A stretch of 64,000 nucleotides of DNA from positions 1,178,001 through 1,242,000 of the forward strand of contig JAGYVD010000004.1 in assembly GCA_021209875.1 (NCBI GenBank), read 5' to 3'. This document shows positions 12,228 to 22,900 of this stretch, piece after piece. Origin of the DNA: Rosellinia necatrix (lineage: Eukaryota > Ascomycota > Sordariomycetes > Xylariales > Xylariaceae). Position 1 is the first letter of the stretch. Every line of letters begins with the position of its first letter. A program made the position numbers and the translations under genes. The notes beneath the pieces were generated by a model that was not told where the DNA came from, made no database searches, and saw only the letters and a list, made by a program, of their open reading frames with translations.

Positions 12228-13039
12228 TGGAAAGCTTTACCGTTAATAGTAAAGCTTCTATTTTAAATACGTTAAAAATTAAAATGCTATATATTTTAAT
12301 TTCAATTTTTATATTTTTTATTTTTATAAATAAATATTTTTAAATTTATTATATTTTTATATAGTATTATAAAATATTTTATATAGTTTTTAGTTTTATT
12401 AATTATTTTTTTGCTTGTTTTCTGCTTGTTTTTTTATTTTATTAGCTTTATAATTATTTTAACTGTTTAAATATTTATTTTTTAATATTATATAAGTTTT
12501 ATATTTATATTTAAATATAATAGCTATTAATAATTATATTTATTATTATAATATATAAGCTTTTTGATAAGTCTGGTCAGGGGTATGAAGCTGTAAATAG
12601 CTGTATTTGCAGTATACTGGTCTGTATTGTGGTGTTGTATGTGTGTTGGTGATGAAGATGGTGGAATTCTAGGTGCAGTCCTAGAATTCCACCTACTAGT
12701 ACAGGTAGGTGGGCCTAGCCCAAGTGGGCTAGCCCAGGTGGCCTGGGCCACTTTATCTAATCTTACAGTGGGGCAACTGGTGGTGCCAAGCCTGGCACCC
12801 CTTGCCTACTCTAACACTTTTATTAATCTATATAATATATTTAAATATAAAAACATTATAATTAATTTTTTAAATAAACTTTAATTAATTTAATCGCTAT
12901 AAAATTTATATAAACTAATAAAATTTTTAATTATTTTTATTAAGTTTTCAGGTTTACAGCTAGAAATTCTTAAGCTTTACCTTCTTTTACACTTGGCTTA
13001 GGCGGTGCCAACACGTGTTCGGAAAGGTAAAGCTTTCCA
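12228..13039. mobile_element. Element with 14-bp terminal inverted repeats, A+T-rich, inside LTR-D
   Basis: Perfect 14-bp inverted repeats TGGAAAGCTTTACC / GGTAAAGCTTTCCA bound the region (12228-12241 and 13026-13039). The interior is extremely A+T-rich and non-coding, apart from the embedded solo LTR at 12565-12816. Its size (812 bp, or about 560 without the LTR) and lack of coding suggest a non-autonomous DNA transposon or MITE-like element. About 37 bp on the left (12191-12227) are also absent from the empty site, so the true left end may lie farther out. A target duplication could not be fixed. Confidence 0.55.
12565..12816. mobile_element. Solo LTR, family LTR-A, copy 1
   Basis: This 252-bp element runs from TGATAAGTCTGG to TACTCTAACA and is flanked by the perfect 5-bp target duplication CTTTT (12560-12564 and 12817-12821). 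Closely similar copies occur at 40782-41032 and, inverted, at 42057-42311, each with its own different 5-bp duplication. TG...CA ends, 5-bp duplications and no internal region are the hallmarks of solo LTRs left by recombination of an LTR retrotransposon. It is G+C-rich compared with the A+T-rich DNA on both sides. Both ends read TG inward, so the transcription direction is not fixed. Confidence 0.85.
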
Positions 13040-13155
13040 ATTAGACTGTGTAAACTCACTGTGCAGAGCTTGGGCATAAATAGCGGCCCGAGCCAGGATA
13101 GCTAGACTCTCTCTTTTTCTTCCTTATCGCTCCTTGAGACCAAACAAGATTATCA

Positions 13156-14448
13156 TGAATATGAAGCTATTCCCAAGTTTCCAAGCCAAGCCTTGTCACA
13201 GGGATACAGGGACCTCCAGGATCCAAGGCGCCTCCAGGATCCAAGGCGCCACGAGGGGTGGGCCAGCGAGACTCAAAAAAAGCAAATAGGAGTTTAAAAC
13301 GAGGGCGCAGGTGTGGCAGGCTTGGAGCTGCATACGTAGTACTCGAGAAGACAAGAAGGCCAGCGTGGAGGTGGTTGTGGAGAGGATACAATAAGATGCA
13401 GGTGTTTTTTTTCACATGAATATTGATATATAAAGATTGGGTGATATGTTAACATGTATAAAATTTGGTGAATTCAAAAAAGGACTCTGTAGGTACTGAA
13501 CAGCATAATATTATAGATAGGTTGTGCTAGAAACGGTAGTTAACAGAAGATATTCAAAACAACTCTGATTCATCCGTCAACAATGCCCTGCTACATATAC
13601 ATTTTTCGGTCGTCTCAATATTGAATTCATGAAGAACATCGCAACGGATATTGGCACAGAAGCAATTCTGCCTGGTCCCTGGCCAGACGCAGAGTCTCCA
13701 AACAGGACGATGTCCACACGCTACTTGCCTCGCTGGTCAGGTAACTACTAGAAGGGAAGTAATTTTCGTGTGCGAGTCGCGGCAGAAAAGCGCTGTCGGC
13801 CAGTTGTGCAAAGGTCAGAGGGTTAAAATTACAGGCAGATCGTAGATAGAAGCTCTGCTCAGCAATGCAGTCACCTTCAAAAAGGCAGACCAACGGTCTA
13901 GGTGAAGAAGATCACACTGCCTTTTTTGCCACTGGCGAGCAGAGGCAGGGCAGAGCAACACTAGGGATAAGGAAAAAAAAAGGTAGTGCGCTAGGGAGGG
14001 ACTGACAAGCGTCTGTCCTATAAATAATCCCCTCCGGAACCAGCTTCAGCTATCACAATTAAGAGTCTTTTTATTCCCCCGGGGAATATAGTGGTGAGAA
14101 GGTATCACGGTGGGTTGAACACTGCTCGCCTTGTCACGGCACGAGACGATATGGTTCCCACTGTGTCAATGGTGGAGCCTCCTCACTCTAATACTTTATC
14201 AAGGTAGTACCCCGTCGTACTAATACTTTTTCACGGCACAAGACGATGTATTTCGCACTGTGCCAATAGCAGAACGACGTCAGAGACTACATAGAGGCGG
14301 CATGTTATGACTATTGGATTAAGTGCCGTCGCGGTTGCGCTGTTGCAAATAAGAGCTCTTTATTGAAGTCAACAACGTTAATCCTAACCGTGTATTAATG
14401 GCATTGTTATTCCACAGCAGCAATAGTATGAGAACATTTAATCTGCCG
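13156..14448. other. Intergenic with small duplications, possibly LTR-like at its right end
   Basis: An 18-bp unit beginning CCTCCAGGATCC is repeated twice at 13213-13248. Around 14135-14172 and 14232-14268 a block beginning CACGGCAC and running through AGACGAT to CACTGTG occurs twice, about 97 bp apart. A TATA-like CCTATAAATAATC lies near 14018. The similar phrases AAGAGTCTTTTTATT and AAGAGCTCTTTATT recur at 14062 and 14350. This could be a decayed LTR, but no TG...CA ends or target duplication were found. No gene is recognised. Confidence 0.4.
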
Positions 14449-16715
14449 TTAAATTATCGTAATAGTCTCCGTCTTTGCTTTTGCAAAAAGTTTATGTATA
14501 CCCCCGTTCGGAGAGCTCAAATCGAATCTTCCGACGCGATAAAAGTTCTCTGTTTCATCAACTTTATGAGTAATAAGGCCGGCGGTGATGGTTGTCACAT
14601 TCCCTTTGTCGACGATTTCATACGTTCCAATAAGAACGAGCTTGAGGTTTGCCTGCAACGTTATTTGCTGTTCCGTGAGTGAGTCTAATACCACCTTCCA
14701 ATCTAGGGATAAGAAGATATCACCCTCATCTTCTACCGTTAGCGGCACGCCTCGCCATTGACTTCCAAGGCGAATCGATATTGTTATACAAGGCCCTAAA
14801 TCATATGTAGGCCCCGTCACGATAAGTTGGCCTCCTTTCACCCTGCCGAAAATATTTTGCCCGTTGACGAGTGTCGAGATTTCAATCTTGCATTGTGGTA
14901 GTATAGTGGGCGGTATTATAGGGGGGCGAAAATAAAACGATATGTAGCGCTGACCGATCCAGCTCCAAGAGGGTGCAACATAACTTTCCGGAGAGCGGCC
15001 AAGATGCGCTAACACCTGGTTGAGATTTCGCGACGGCGACTCAGGGATGCTCGGATAGCACCACATTAACCCTCGAAGATCGGATCTCCAGATTCCAGCA
15101 AGATAATCATCGGACAGCTTTTCCGCAAACAGTTTTGCAGCTCCCGATATGGCCGGAAGTGCATCTTGGGGGTAGGTGAGGATGCGGCCGGAATACCTCT
15201 GCCCAAATTCCAGCCAGATATCGTATATGCGCCGGGCATCCTTTGTCAAATGATCAAGATTGTGGAGTGGGATCATTGGGGCGTCAATGTCTGGTCCACC
15301 AAAAACCTTGAACAGCCCGGCACACAGGAATGCTGAGTATGAGGGAGAAAGCAAGAGCAAGCGTTTCGAGAATCGGAGTTCTTGGTACGTCCACCCGCGA
15401 GAAAACCATCGGCTCTTCGGAAAGCCGCGCATGTATGGCTCTCGACCGGCATTGTCCATGTCTGCATCTAGATAAGAGAGGGTGTAGCTTCCTATTATGT
15501 CAGTATTAATGGACGATTGGAACGAAACGGTAGTTTTCGGCCGTTCTGGTTCGAGGAAACTGTATTGGCATGACGGGGTGAGAGAACAGATGGTGAGATA
15601 GGCGGACCCGTAGATGTCACCCATTTGACTTGATTCGTTTTCCCAGTCACTAGCCAAATCCTGGAGGATACATAATGCGTCAATCCATATGTAAGACAGC
15701 GATAAAGCTTTGGTAATGACTATAGCATCCTGGAGAACTTGAGGCAGGGCGCAAAGCTTCAAACCGACCATCATCGTAGCCTCTGTTTGCGAAGTTAATT
15801 TATATGATGCACCTTGCATCTCGCCCCAACAATAACTTAGGGCTGTATATTGGGGCAGGGAAGTATTAGGCGAACATTCATTTTTAATATCACTGCTGTG
15901 AACAAGTCGGAGGACTTGCGTGTCATGGCCAATCTTGACCAACCTAGTTGGTAGGAAAAAGGAATCACGGGGTTTCCCACAAGTTTTGTGACGGTCGGTT
16001 TGGCTAAAGCAGTTATGCAATGTGGTTCTTATGCTCGAAAGAAGTTCGTGATTCGTGACACTGAGTGGCACCGGGGCAGTTCTCAATCCCAACCACGCGG
16101 AACATTTATCTTCCAGCTCTGCTATAATTTTGTATCAGTGCTGAGAACTTAAGCCAAGGGGAGCACGGCGAGTTTTTTACCGTCCGGTGGCAATTCTGCC
16201 AGACAGTTGATTACACAATATGAGCCATATCCATCCTGGGAGGCATTGATTTTTGATTTTGCATTGTAAAAGATGGCGCGGAGCTGGAAAGATCTCAGTC
16301 CCGAGCTGGCACCCCCATGGCCATGTTTGTCAACGAGAACAAAGTCCGTACTTCCCCAAGTATATGAACAGAACAACCTGAACGGTATTTCGTTGGACGG
16401 TTCAGTATCTTCGAGTACATCTTTGAACAGGCAGGTGACGTCCTGCGAGCGAAGTACGTTTATCAGGAACTGGCAGAATTCGCATCCTGCTTCAGCTGTT
16501 GCGCTGAGTCTCGGCAGCAGGGGCAATGAATCATCCAAGGTCCAGCCATAATCAAATACGGACTTGTTGGCTCTGTCGAGGGTAAAATGCAAGCCAATTC
16601 TGCCAGTCGCCACCTTGGCCTTGTGGCCGCCTGACTTTGCGTCGTCAAACTTGGTTCCGTGACAATTGTCGCACTGGCCGACAAAAGGTCTCGAAACAGG
16701 AGACAACGATGCCAT
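14449..16715 (-). CDS. HET-domain protein (heterokaryon incompatibility type), 735 aa
   Basis: HET-domain proteins take part in fungal non-self recognition and can trigger cell death when incompatible strains fuse. Two exons are predicted, 16715-16181 and 16121-14449; the 59-bp intron has donor GTAAAA and acceptor TAG, and joining reads PPD-A-ELEDKCSAW. The chosen start (MASLSPVSRPF) gives the usual short N-terminus; an in-frame ATG 44 codons upstream at 16847 is also open. An N-terminal region has CDNCHG (near residue 15) and CEFC motifs. The HET domain shows YTALSYCWGE (270-279), YIWIDALCILQD (322-333) and RGWTYQE (420-426). The rest is the usual poorly conserved C-terminal region. No NACHT, WD or ankyrin repeats are visible. 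It sits alone in repeat-containing DNA, a common setting for HET genes. Its partner and specificity are unknown. Confidence 0.9.
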
Positions 16716-19317
16716 GACGACAGGCGAAAACCGAGAGTCCAGTAGAATATAAGAGTTGCTACTATGCAGCGATGACAAGAGTACTGGTAATTGCAAGCAC
16801 AAATTTGGGTTTATTGGAGTCAGACTATTGTGGTGCGCACATAACACAGCGGACTTTACTTGCTGTCACCCCTCTGGCGCAAACAGTCTGTAAGGATTAC
16901 CCCTTACCCCACCATGCTACTACTCCAACTGTAGGAATCTCACCAGTATCATGGAGTCAACCATGAGAGGGCGTTGTGGCTGGCTACACGTTTTGCAGTC
17001 TTATATAAAACACGGCCCCTGGTTTGGTAATGCTGCTACATGAAACAGCATTTGCTTTTCGATCACGCCAATTTGCTGCTCTTATGAGGGCCGAATTGAG
17101 CAGTCAGGTCGGTGAAGAGCGGTGAATGCTCGATATTACTATGCATGTATTCTTTTCGTCGTCCTTCGATCGATCACCCGAGCCGGCCACCACGGGGGGG
17201 GGCTACGAGCCGTAACGGCGTGGCACGTAGCGCGGATAAATAACCCTTGGGGATAAAATCGACCCCTCCTCCCTCTTCGAGAGGATTGAGAACACGTGGT
17301 AGGGACGAGCAGGACTCGACCGCCAACGTCGCGCGCGGGGGGGAGGGAAGGGGTGCACACGATACGACGTTCTCGTTAACTACCCGCCTCCATCATTTGC
17401 ATGGCCTCTCCCCCCCCTAGATTGTAGTCTATTCGGGCCGAGGCACGGGTGCGTGCTCATCCATATGTGCAACTGGAGATGCGCACAATTTAACCGCGTC
17501 CATGCTTCATCTCGCAATGTATGTAATGGTCATGCTCTGTGATCCCGCCTAGGCTGAAGCGCAGGCTCATTCTCCGGGCTATGCGCACGCGCTCCCCCCG
17601 CCTACCTACCCTCGAGGAATCGCGTCGCACCACGTCCATGTCGACGTCTGCCTAATTCGCGACGCGGAGGTGGTGGTAGGGGGGGTTGGAGGAATAGATA
17701 GGGTTGTGCGAGCGTTCACGGGACCGGCATCGCGGGGTCGACAGAAGGGTTTTTGATTGATGATGCTCTGTACACGTCGCCGCCGTCGTTGTCGTCGTCG
17801 TTCAGCTCATGGTGGACACCCTCCTTACCCCTCCCCGACGGTGGTGGAGGTGGTGGTGGCGGTGGTGTTGTGGTAACGCCGCGCGCACGCCGTCCTACGG
17901 TCGACTCAGCTAGCTGCTGGCCGAGGGTTAGTGTACAATAGCAAGCGTTAGGGGTCGCGGTGTACAAAAGGAAATGTTATCTCGACCACACACACGCCTG
18001 ATGCACTCGGGGGAGAGGAGAGGAGAAGATAGGAGGGAAGGCTTTTCTCTCCATGTCAAAATGCTGACGTACACTGCATACATACATGATTGCCACCGAG
18101 CCAGGCAAGTTCATGAGTCGCGTCATGGGACGCGTACACCTTCCACCAGAGCAGGTGAGCAAACAGGCCGAGTCGCTGATGTATGGCGCCTGAGGGCGCG
18201 TGATGCGTCTTGGCGTCCACCTTAGCTACTCCCGGTGATCTGGACCTGGCCGAGCAGGCGGGGCGGGGAAAAGGCATTGCTATTTTTTTTGCCTGGCAAA
18301 TAACTAACTACCTAGCTAATTAACCACAGTAGATACATGCGAGTATGTACGCACGTAGCAGTGCGTAGGTGCATTGCGTGGGTGCGTGCCCCTTGCAGCG
18401 CATCGTAGGATCGAAGGGGGGCCAAGGTGCCTTAGCGGCGGGTAGCAATAGCTCAGGGGGACTACGCCGCGACGACGGAGTTGTGCGTATGCTAGTTAGT
18501 CGCCGGGGTCTAAAACATTTGCGAGAAAGGAAAAAAAAAAAAAAACGGAATAAATTGTCGGGTGAAAAGGAGGATGGCGAACAGGATTTTTCAGCTATTA
18601 TTCAGGCGCTAAGCCACCCAACATGGGGCCAGTTGGTCCGGGCTAGGATGAGACAGGTAGGAATGCGCTTAATCCTGCTGTCATTGGGGACCGTCAAGGA
18701 TGTCGTCCGATAATCACGTTATCTCGTCCGGTAACATGGAAAACCGATGGGGAGAATAATATGATTGTCCTTGTGTTTCCCCACCCGAGGTCCTGTGTAA
18801 TATATACAAGAAACAAAATGTGGGAAAGATTCGAGCAAACGAATGTAAGACCTGGTAAATTGCGGCACTTCAAGCCAGGACGAAGCTGAACATTATGTAA
18901 AATCCCTGACCACCACAAACTCCCAGTCCTGGGGTGGCCCTGAGAAAAAGTGGTGAGATTGCTGCAGAAGTTCGCCCCCGGCCCCCTCAGTTCGAAAAGG
19001 ACATGCTAACTTTCGCTTAGGAATATAAATGTGGTTTGCATATCACCAAATATCATCGTTAATATTCACATCCTGTCTCTATCCCTACATGGGGTAACTC
19101 TATATACTAAATAATAAGCGCAAACGCTGTTGCCGCGAACCGTCAAGCGTGAGCGCCGCGTAGGCTGAAAAGAATGCGTGTGGGGTATCTCGTGTCTGTC
19201 AATCTGTCTCTCTGTCTGTCTATCGTTCATCATGATAGGCGCCCAGCGCGGTCAATTCGCCCGAGCACCAGCTGGTAGAAAAAAAAGAGGGTGGGGTGGC
19301 ATTCCTTCCCCTTGGCT
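16716..19317. other. Intergenic, low-complexity rich, no gene recognised
   Basis: This contains upstream sequence of the HET gene and then G+C-rich, homopolymer-rich DNA: G runs near 17196 and 17335, a GGT-rich microsatellite at 17838-17870, and a poly-A tract near 18530-18546. Open frames here (for example 18369-18713) are low-complexity or featureless. The last few hundred bases before 19318 are probably the 3' flank of the minus-strand secreted-protein gene. Confidence 0.5.
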
Positions 19318-19938
19318 TTAGAACTTGCCCAAGACAAACTTGCGGGCGACTAGCTTAGTCTCGACATCACGAACCACGTTCTGCGTGGGAGGATTGCCGA
19401 GGGTGCAGACGAAGTCCACCTCGTACGTGGTGACGGTCTGGATGTCGTCGGGGTGGTAGTAAGCCTTGCCGCAGGGGAACAAATCGCAGCCCGAGATCGC
19501 CACCTTCTCCTTTGCCTGCGTTTCGCTAACCGGGTACATTTCCTTGACACCTTCGTGATCGTTGGGGTTCACGATGGCGGATACATCAAAGTAAGTCAAG
19601 CCGCCCCAGCCCTGAAAGGTGACCCTATGAAAGAGTCAGTCCATGTGGTCAAGAGGGAGAAGGTACATCATAAATGGGACTCACTCGGCGAGCATGCCTG
19701 GGACGTTGGGTTTACCGTCGGAGACGGAGTAGGCGTTGCCAATCCACGCATCAGGAAAGTCGACCGTAAGTTGACCCATCCCAGGGACCACGACAGAGTC
19801 GATCTGTTGAAGCCCGGCATTGGGTGTGAAGACAATGGTGCGTTGGGTAGCATCCTGGTTCACGAAGGTGATGGAGTTGGCACTAGCTAGCGTGGCAGCA
19901 GCAGCAGCAAAGGCGGCCAATTGTTGCGAGAAATGCAT
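19318..19938 (-). CDS. Small secreted protein of the fungal group often labelled 'DNase1', 186 aa
   Basis: Two exons are predicted, 19938-19685 and 19624-19318. The 60-bp intron has donor GTGAGT and acceptor TAG, and joining gives GMLAE-VTFQGWGG in frame. Residues 1-20 (MHFSQQLAAFAAAAATLASA) form a signal peptide. The mature protein has the group's hallmarks: TFVNQD, a P-rich DFPDAWIGN, PNVPGML, GLTYFDVSAIVNPNDH, YHPDD and conserved cysteines (SGCDLFPC, VCTLG). Database entries for this Pezizomycotina group often read 'DNase1 protein', but I see no known nuclease catalytic motif, so that name should be treated with caution. It is probably a cell-wall or extracellular protein. TATA-like elements lie at 19982-19972 and 20030-20021. 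Confidence 0.85.
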
Positions 19939-22900
19939 CGTGGTGGTAGATCTTGGTCGAAGGATGGTAGAAGTATATATTGCTGTTTATGTTGCGTGAT
20001 ATTCCTAGTCGAAGGAGAGCGTGTTTATAGCTAGATCAATAGCAGTGCGAGGCGATCAAGGAGTGTATATCACCGTCGAGAAAGAAGGAATGAGTGCTAC
20101 TACTGGCCAAAGGAGCGGAACGCAAAATCAGTTGTACTCTAAAGGGGAAGAACCTGTGAAACAAACGGGATGTAGGAGATTTTATAAGATGGTGTTCACA
20201 AGGGGGAACTGCCGGCGACAGACGGGATGTGAACATGCCACATGGTTGGTGCCAACACTGTCAAGCCTAGACGTAGGGATCTATGGTACCTGGGATATCA
20301 TAAGAGGCAATACGCCCGGGCCGCCTGAGCCTCGGCGCGTTCTAGTGTATGGATGTCAGCCATCAAGGAGGAGCTGGTCCTTCCCCAGAACCCATTTGTC
20401 CAACGTTCCACGTTCAGTAGGGTCTTGGACGGCGCCTGTGTTAACGCCCCCTACTAGTCTCCTTTGGCCGAAACGTGCTAACAGAGCTACACTATACCTT
20501 TATTTAGACCTGGCTACCTTTTCAATGTCGGTTGAACAGGAATCGACAGGAACTGGGCGGCTTCCCCAAGTCCACCGCTTCAACATACTGTTTAGATATA
20601 CCGGTATTATAGTCAATTTTTCAAGGTTGACTTGTGGGTTGACTCCAAATAGTAAGGGTTACTATTGACCGGGTCCGACCTATGGACACGCAGGTACATT
20701 GTCTTGGCGCTGACCGCGATAGTGTAAGGCTGACGCGATCTGACCGGGGCCGGAAGGGCGGGAAGGATCTAGTTGGGATGGGAATAAAATGCGACGTGTT
20801 TATATAGTGTGCACATATATATTTTTATCATTTTAGGCTGGCTACAGGTAGTAAGACTACCTGGGGTAGTAAAAGCCTCCATACTAAAAGCCCCTCAAGG
20901 ACACAGGATGCAGTTATCGTTTGCATATGCATATGGGTAGGATGGGCGCCCATGCGGCTGCGAGAAGAGGAGGCCAAATGAAGGGTAGAAGAAGACAGAA
21001 GAGGGAAAAAAAAAAAAAAAATTCTTGCTCGTCAGCCGTTTAGTTGTCCATGTGGCTGCACATGGGAGTGAGTTCCGATTGGTTGCGTTCTGGGCATTTG
21101 TCCCAGGGGCTTGGCTGTGCCTGGTTCCTGACAAGAATTCATGCGTCAGCATCCTGGAGACAGGCATGCGGAGTGGTCCAACCAGGGGCGCCGGTACCTT
21201 GCGCGATCAGATCAATCGCAATCGCCCAGACCTCTGTGCCTGGTGCCTTGCGGACCCACGTTGTCACACTAACCTAAGCCGTTGGTTGAAAATGCCTGAG
21301 TATGTATCTTGCCAACTTACTATCACAACGGCTAAGCAGATACGTGGTCAGCTTTCCGAGCTCGTCCGGGCAGCGCATACACATCTCACAGTATTACCCA
21401 GACCTCCGATGAATTATTGGATTCTGCCCATCACGATTCCGGAACAGTACGGTGTATGTGCACGCTTCTTGTATGTAAGTGGCATCGTCCTTGGTAAACC
21501 CAAGGGAGAATCGCGTTTGGTTGAACTAACGTCTTAGCCTAGCATAGTAGTGTGGTTATGCAATTGAGGAGGGCATAGTTTCTCTCGGCGGCAGCCCCAA
21601 TGGACCCTTGATTGAATAGACAATTGCATAATCTTCCTCTTTTCCATCTCTGGCTCCTCTGTTGCCTGTGGTCCTTTGTCGGTGAAAAGAACTGGGTTGG
21701 GTAGCGAGGCACACTAAAGCGTGGCGGACTGCGGACCACATAATTAAGAGCCCTGTATCTATCAATTGTACGGTGAGAAACCAGCAGTCATTGGGCCTAC
21801 AGGGATAAGGGACTACCTAGTAAGGACCTGCAGTAGTTTGCGGCCGAACTCGGAGCTGCGGTGGCACTGAAGAGAGCTTATTTCCATCAGGTCAAGGTGG
21901 CTGTTGGTTCAGGCCGCTGTGGCTGTTTTGGTTTAGGCTGCTGTGGCTGAACCCGTCCTCTCTGGATCGTTGTCTGGTACACAAGTTGTGCCCTCTGGCG
22001 CTTTGGGGGAAGAGCACCGGTTGGCCGTGATGGCATTAGGCGCGAGTGATGAACCTGGCTCCTCGAATCTACCCGCCCGGGAGCAAGGGGCAAAAATATC
22101 TCAAATTACCTCAAGTAATCTGCATATTGGGCATCACGAGTCAGCCCTGTCATATCGCTCATACAGACTGCGGCATCGTCGGACGGCCACGCAGGTTGTC
22201 CAAGACTAGCGATGCAGTGTACATTCGCGCCCGAAGCTGGCTGTACGCATGGTGACGCTGCAGCCCTGTTCATGAATATCGGGATAGGATGGCAGGGCTC
22301 GACATTGATTCCCCATTGATGTCCACCGGAGTCAGCTGCACGCAATTTGTACCGCCGATAACGTCGTCATCAATGTATCATCTTCGCGGATGGGGATGAA
22401 TTGAACTCTAGATTCCGGAAGTCAATGAGATTTTCCGAGAGCATGTCGAACGGTATCGGCGCATCCGGCGGCTTCGGCTGATACACTGTTCCATCAGCTA
22501 TAAACGCCATGAGTCATGCATTGGTTGTGTGCTCTTGTCGGGACTCTGTGAGTATGGGATCAGTCCGGAAAATTGTTGCGTAACAGGAATAAGGAAGCGG
22601 CAGGCTATCCAGCCTCGGTACCATGGAGCCGGCCCAACTGTGGTCACCGCTAGATAGGTACCAGTTGCCTACGCATTCACAAGCAGTATGGACGCGTTAT
22701 TCCATCGAGATAGGCGGTCTTGGGCTCTCCAAGCGTACGAAAGACATAGCGGTGGATGTCTGGTGCGATGGATGGTGTTCCGTGGCTGACACCGGTATTC
22801 CCCATCCGTGTGCCATTGTCCAAGGCTCAACAATATACGGAAGCAAAATGGATTTCACAAGCAAATGTAAAAGAAAGCCAAAGCCGGCTTGGAAAGGCCG

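Larger units (their letters stand above)
12114..13155 (+). mobile_element. Solo LTR (LTR-D copy 1) split by a nested insertion
   Basis: The two outer parts (about 12114-12190 and 13039-13155) together match, in inverse orientation, one continuous 201-bp sequence at 34276-34476, which serves as the empty site. The right part contains the sequence between TTAGACTGTG and CGCTCCTTGAGA and ends in ATTATCA, so the TG...CA ends of an LTR are plausible. The left boundary is less certain because similarity fades near 12114. No target duplication is visible around this copy. An insertion of about 848 bp separates the halves. Confidence 0.65.

Noticed and set aside
20440..20485. Short TGTTAACG...GTGCTAACA segment with LTR-like ends
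   Set aside because: Only about 45 bp and without flanking duplications; the ends are probably a chance match.
20021..20668. 215-codon open frame, plus strand
   Set aside because: No signal peptide, domain or family resemblance. It overlaps the promoter area of the secreted-protein gene and has chance-like composition.
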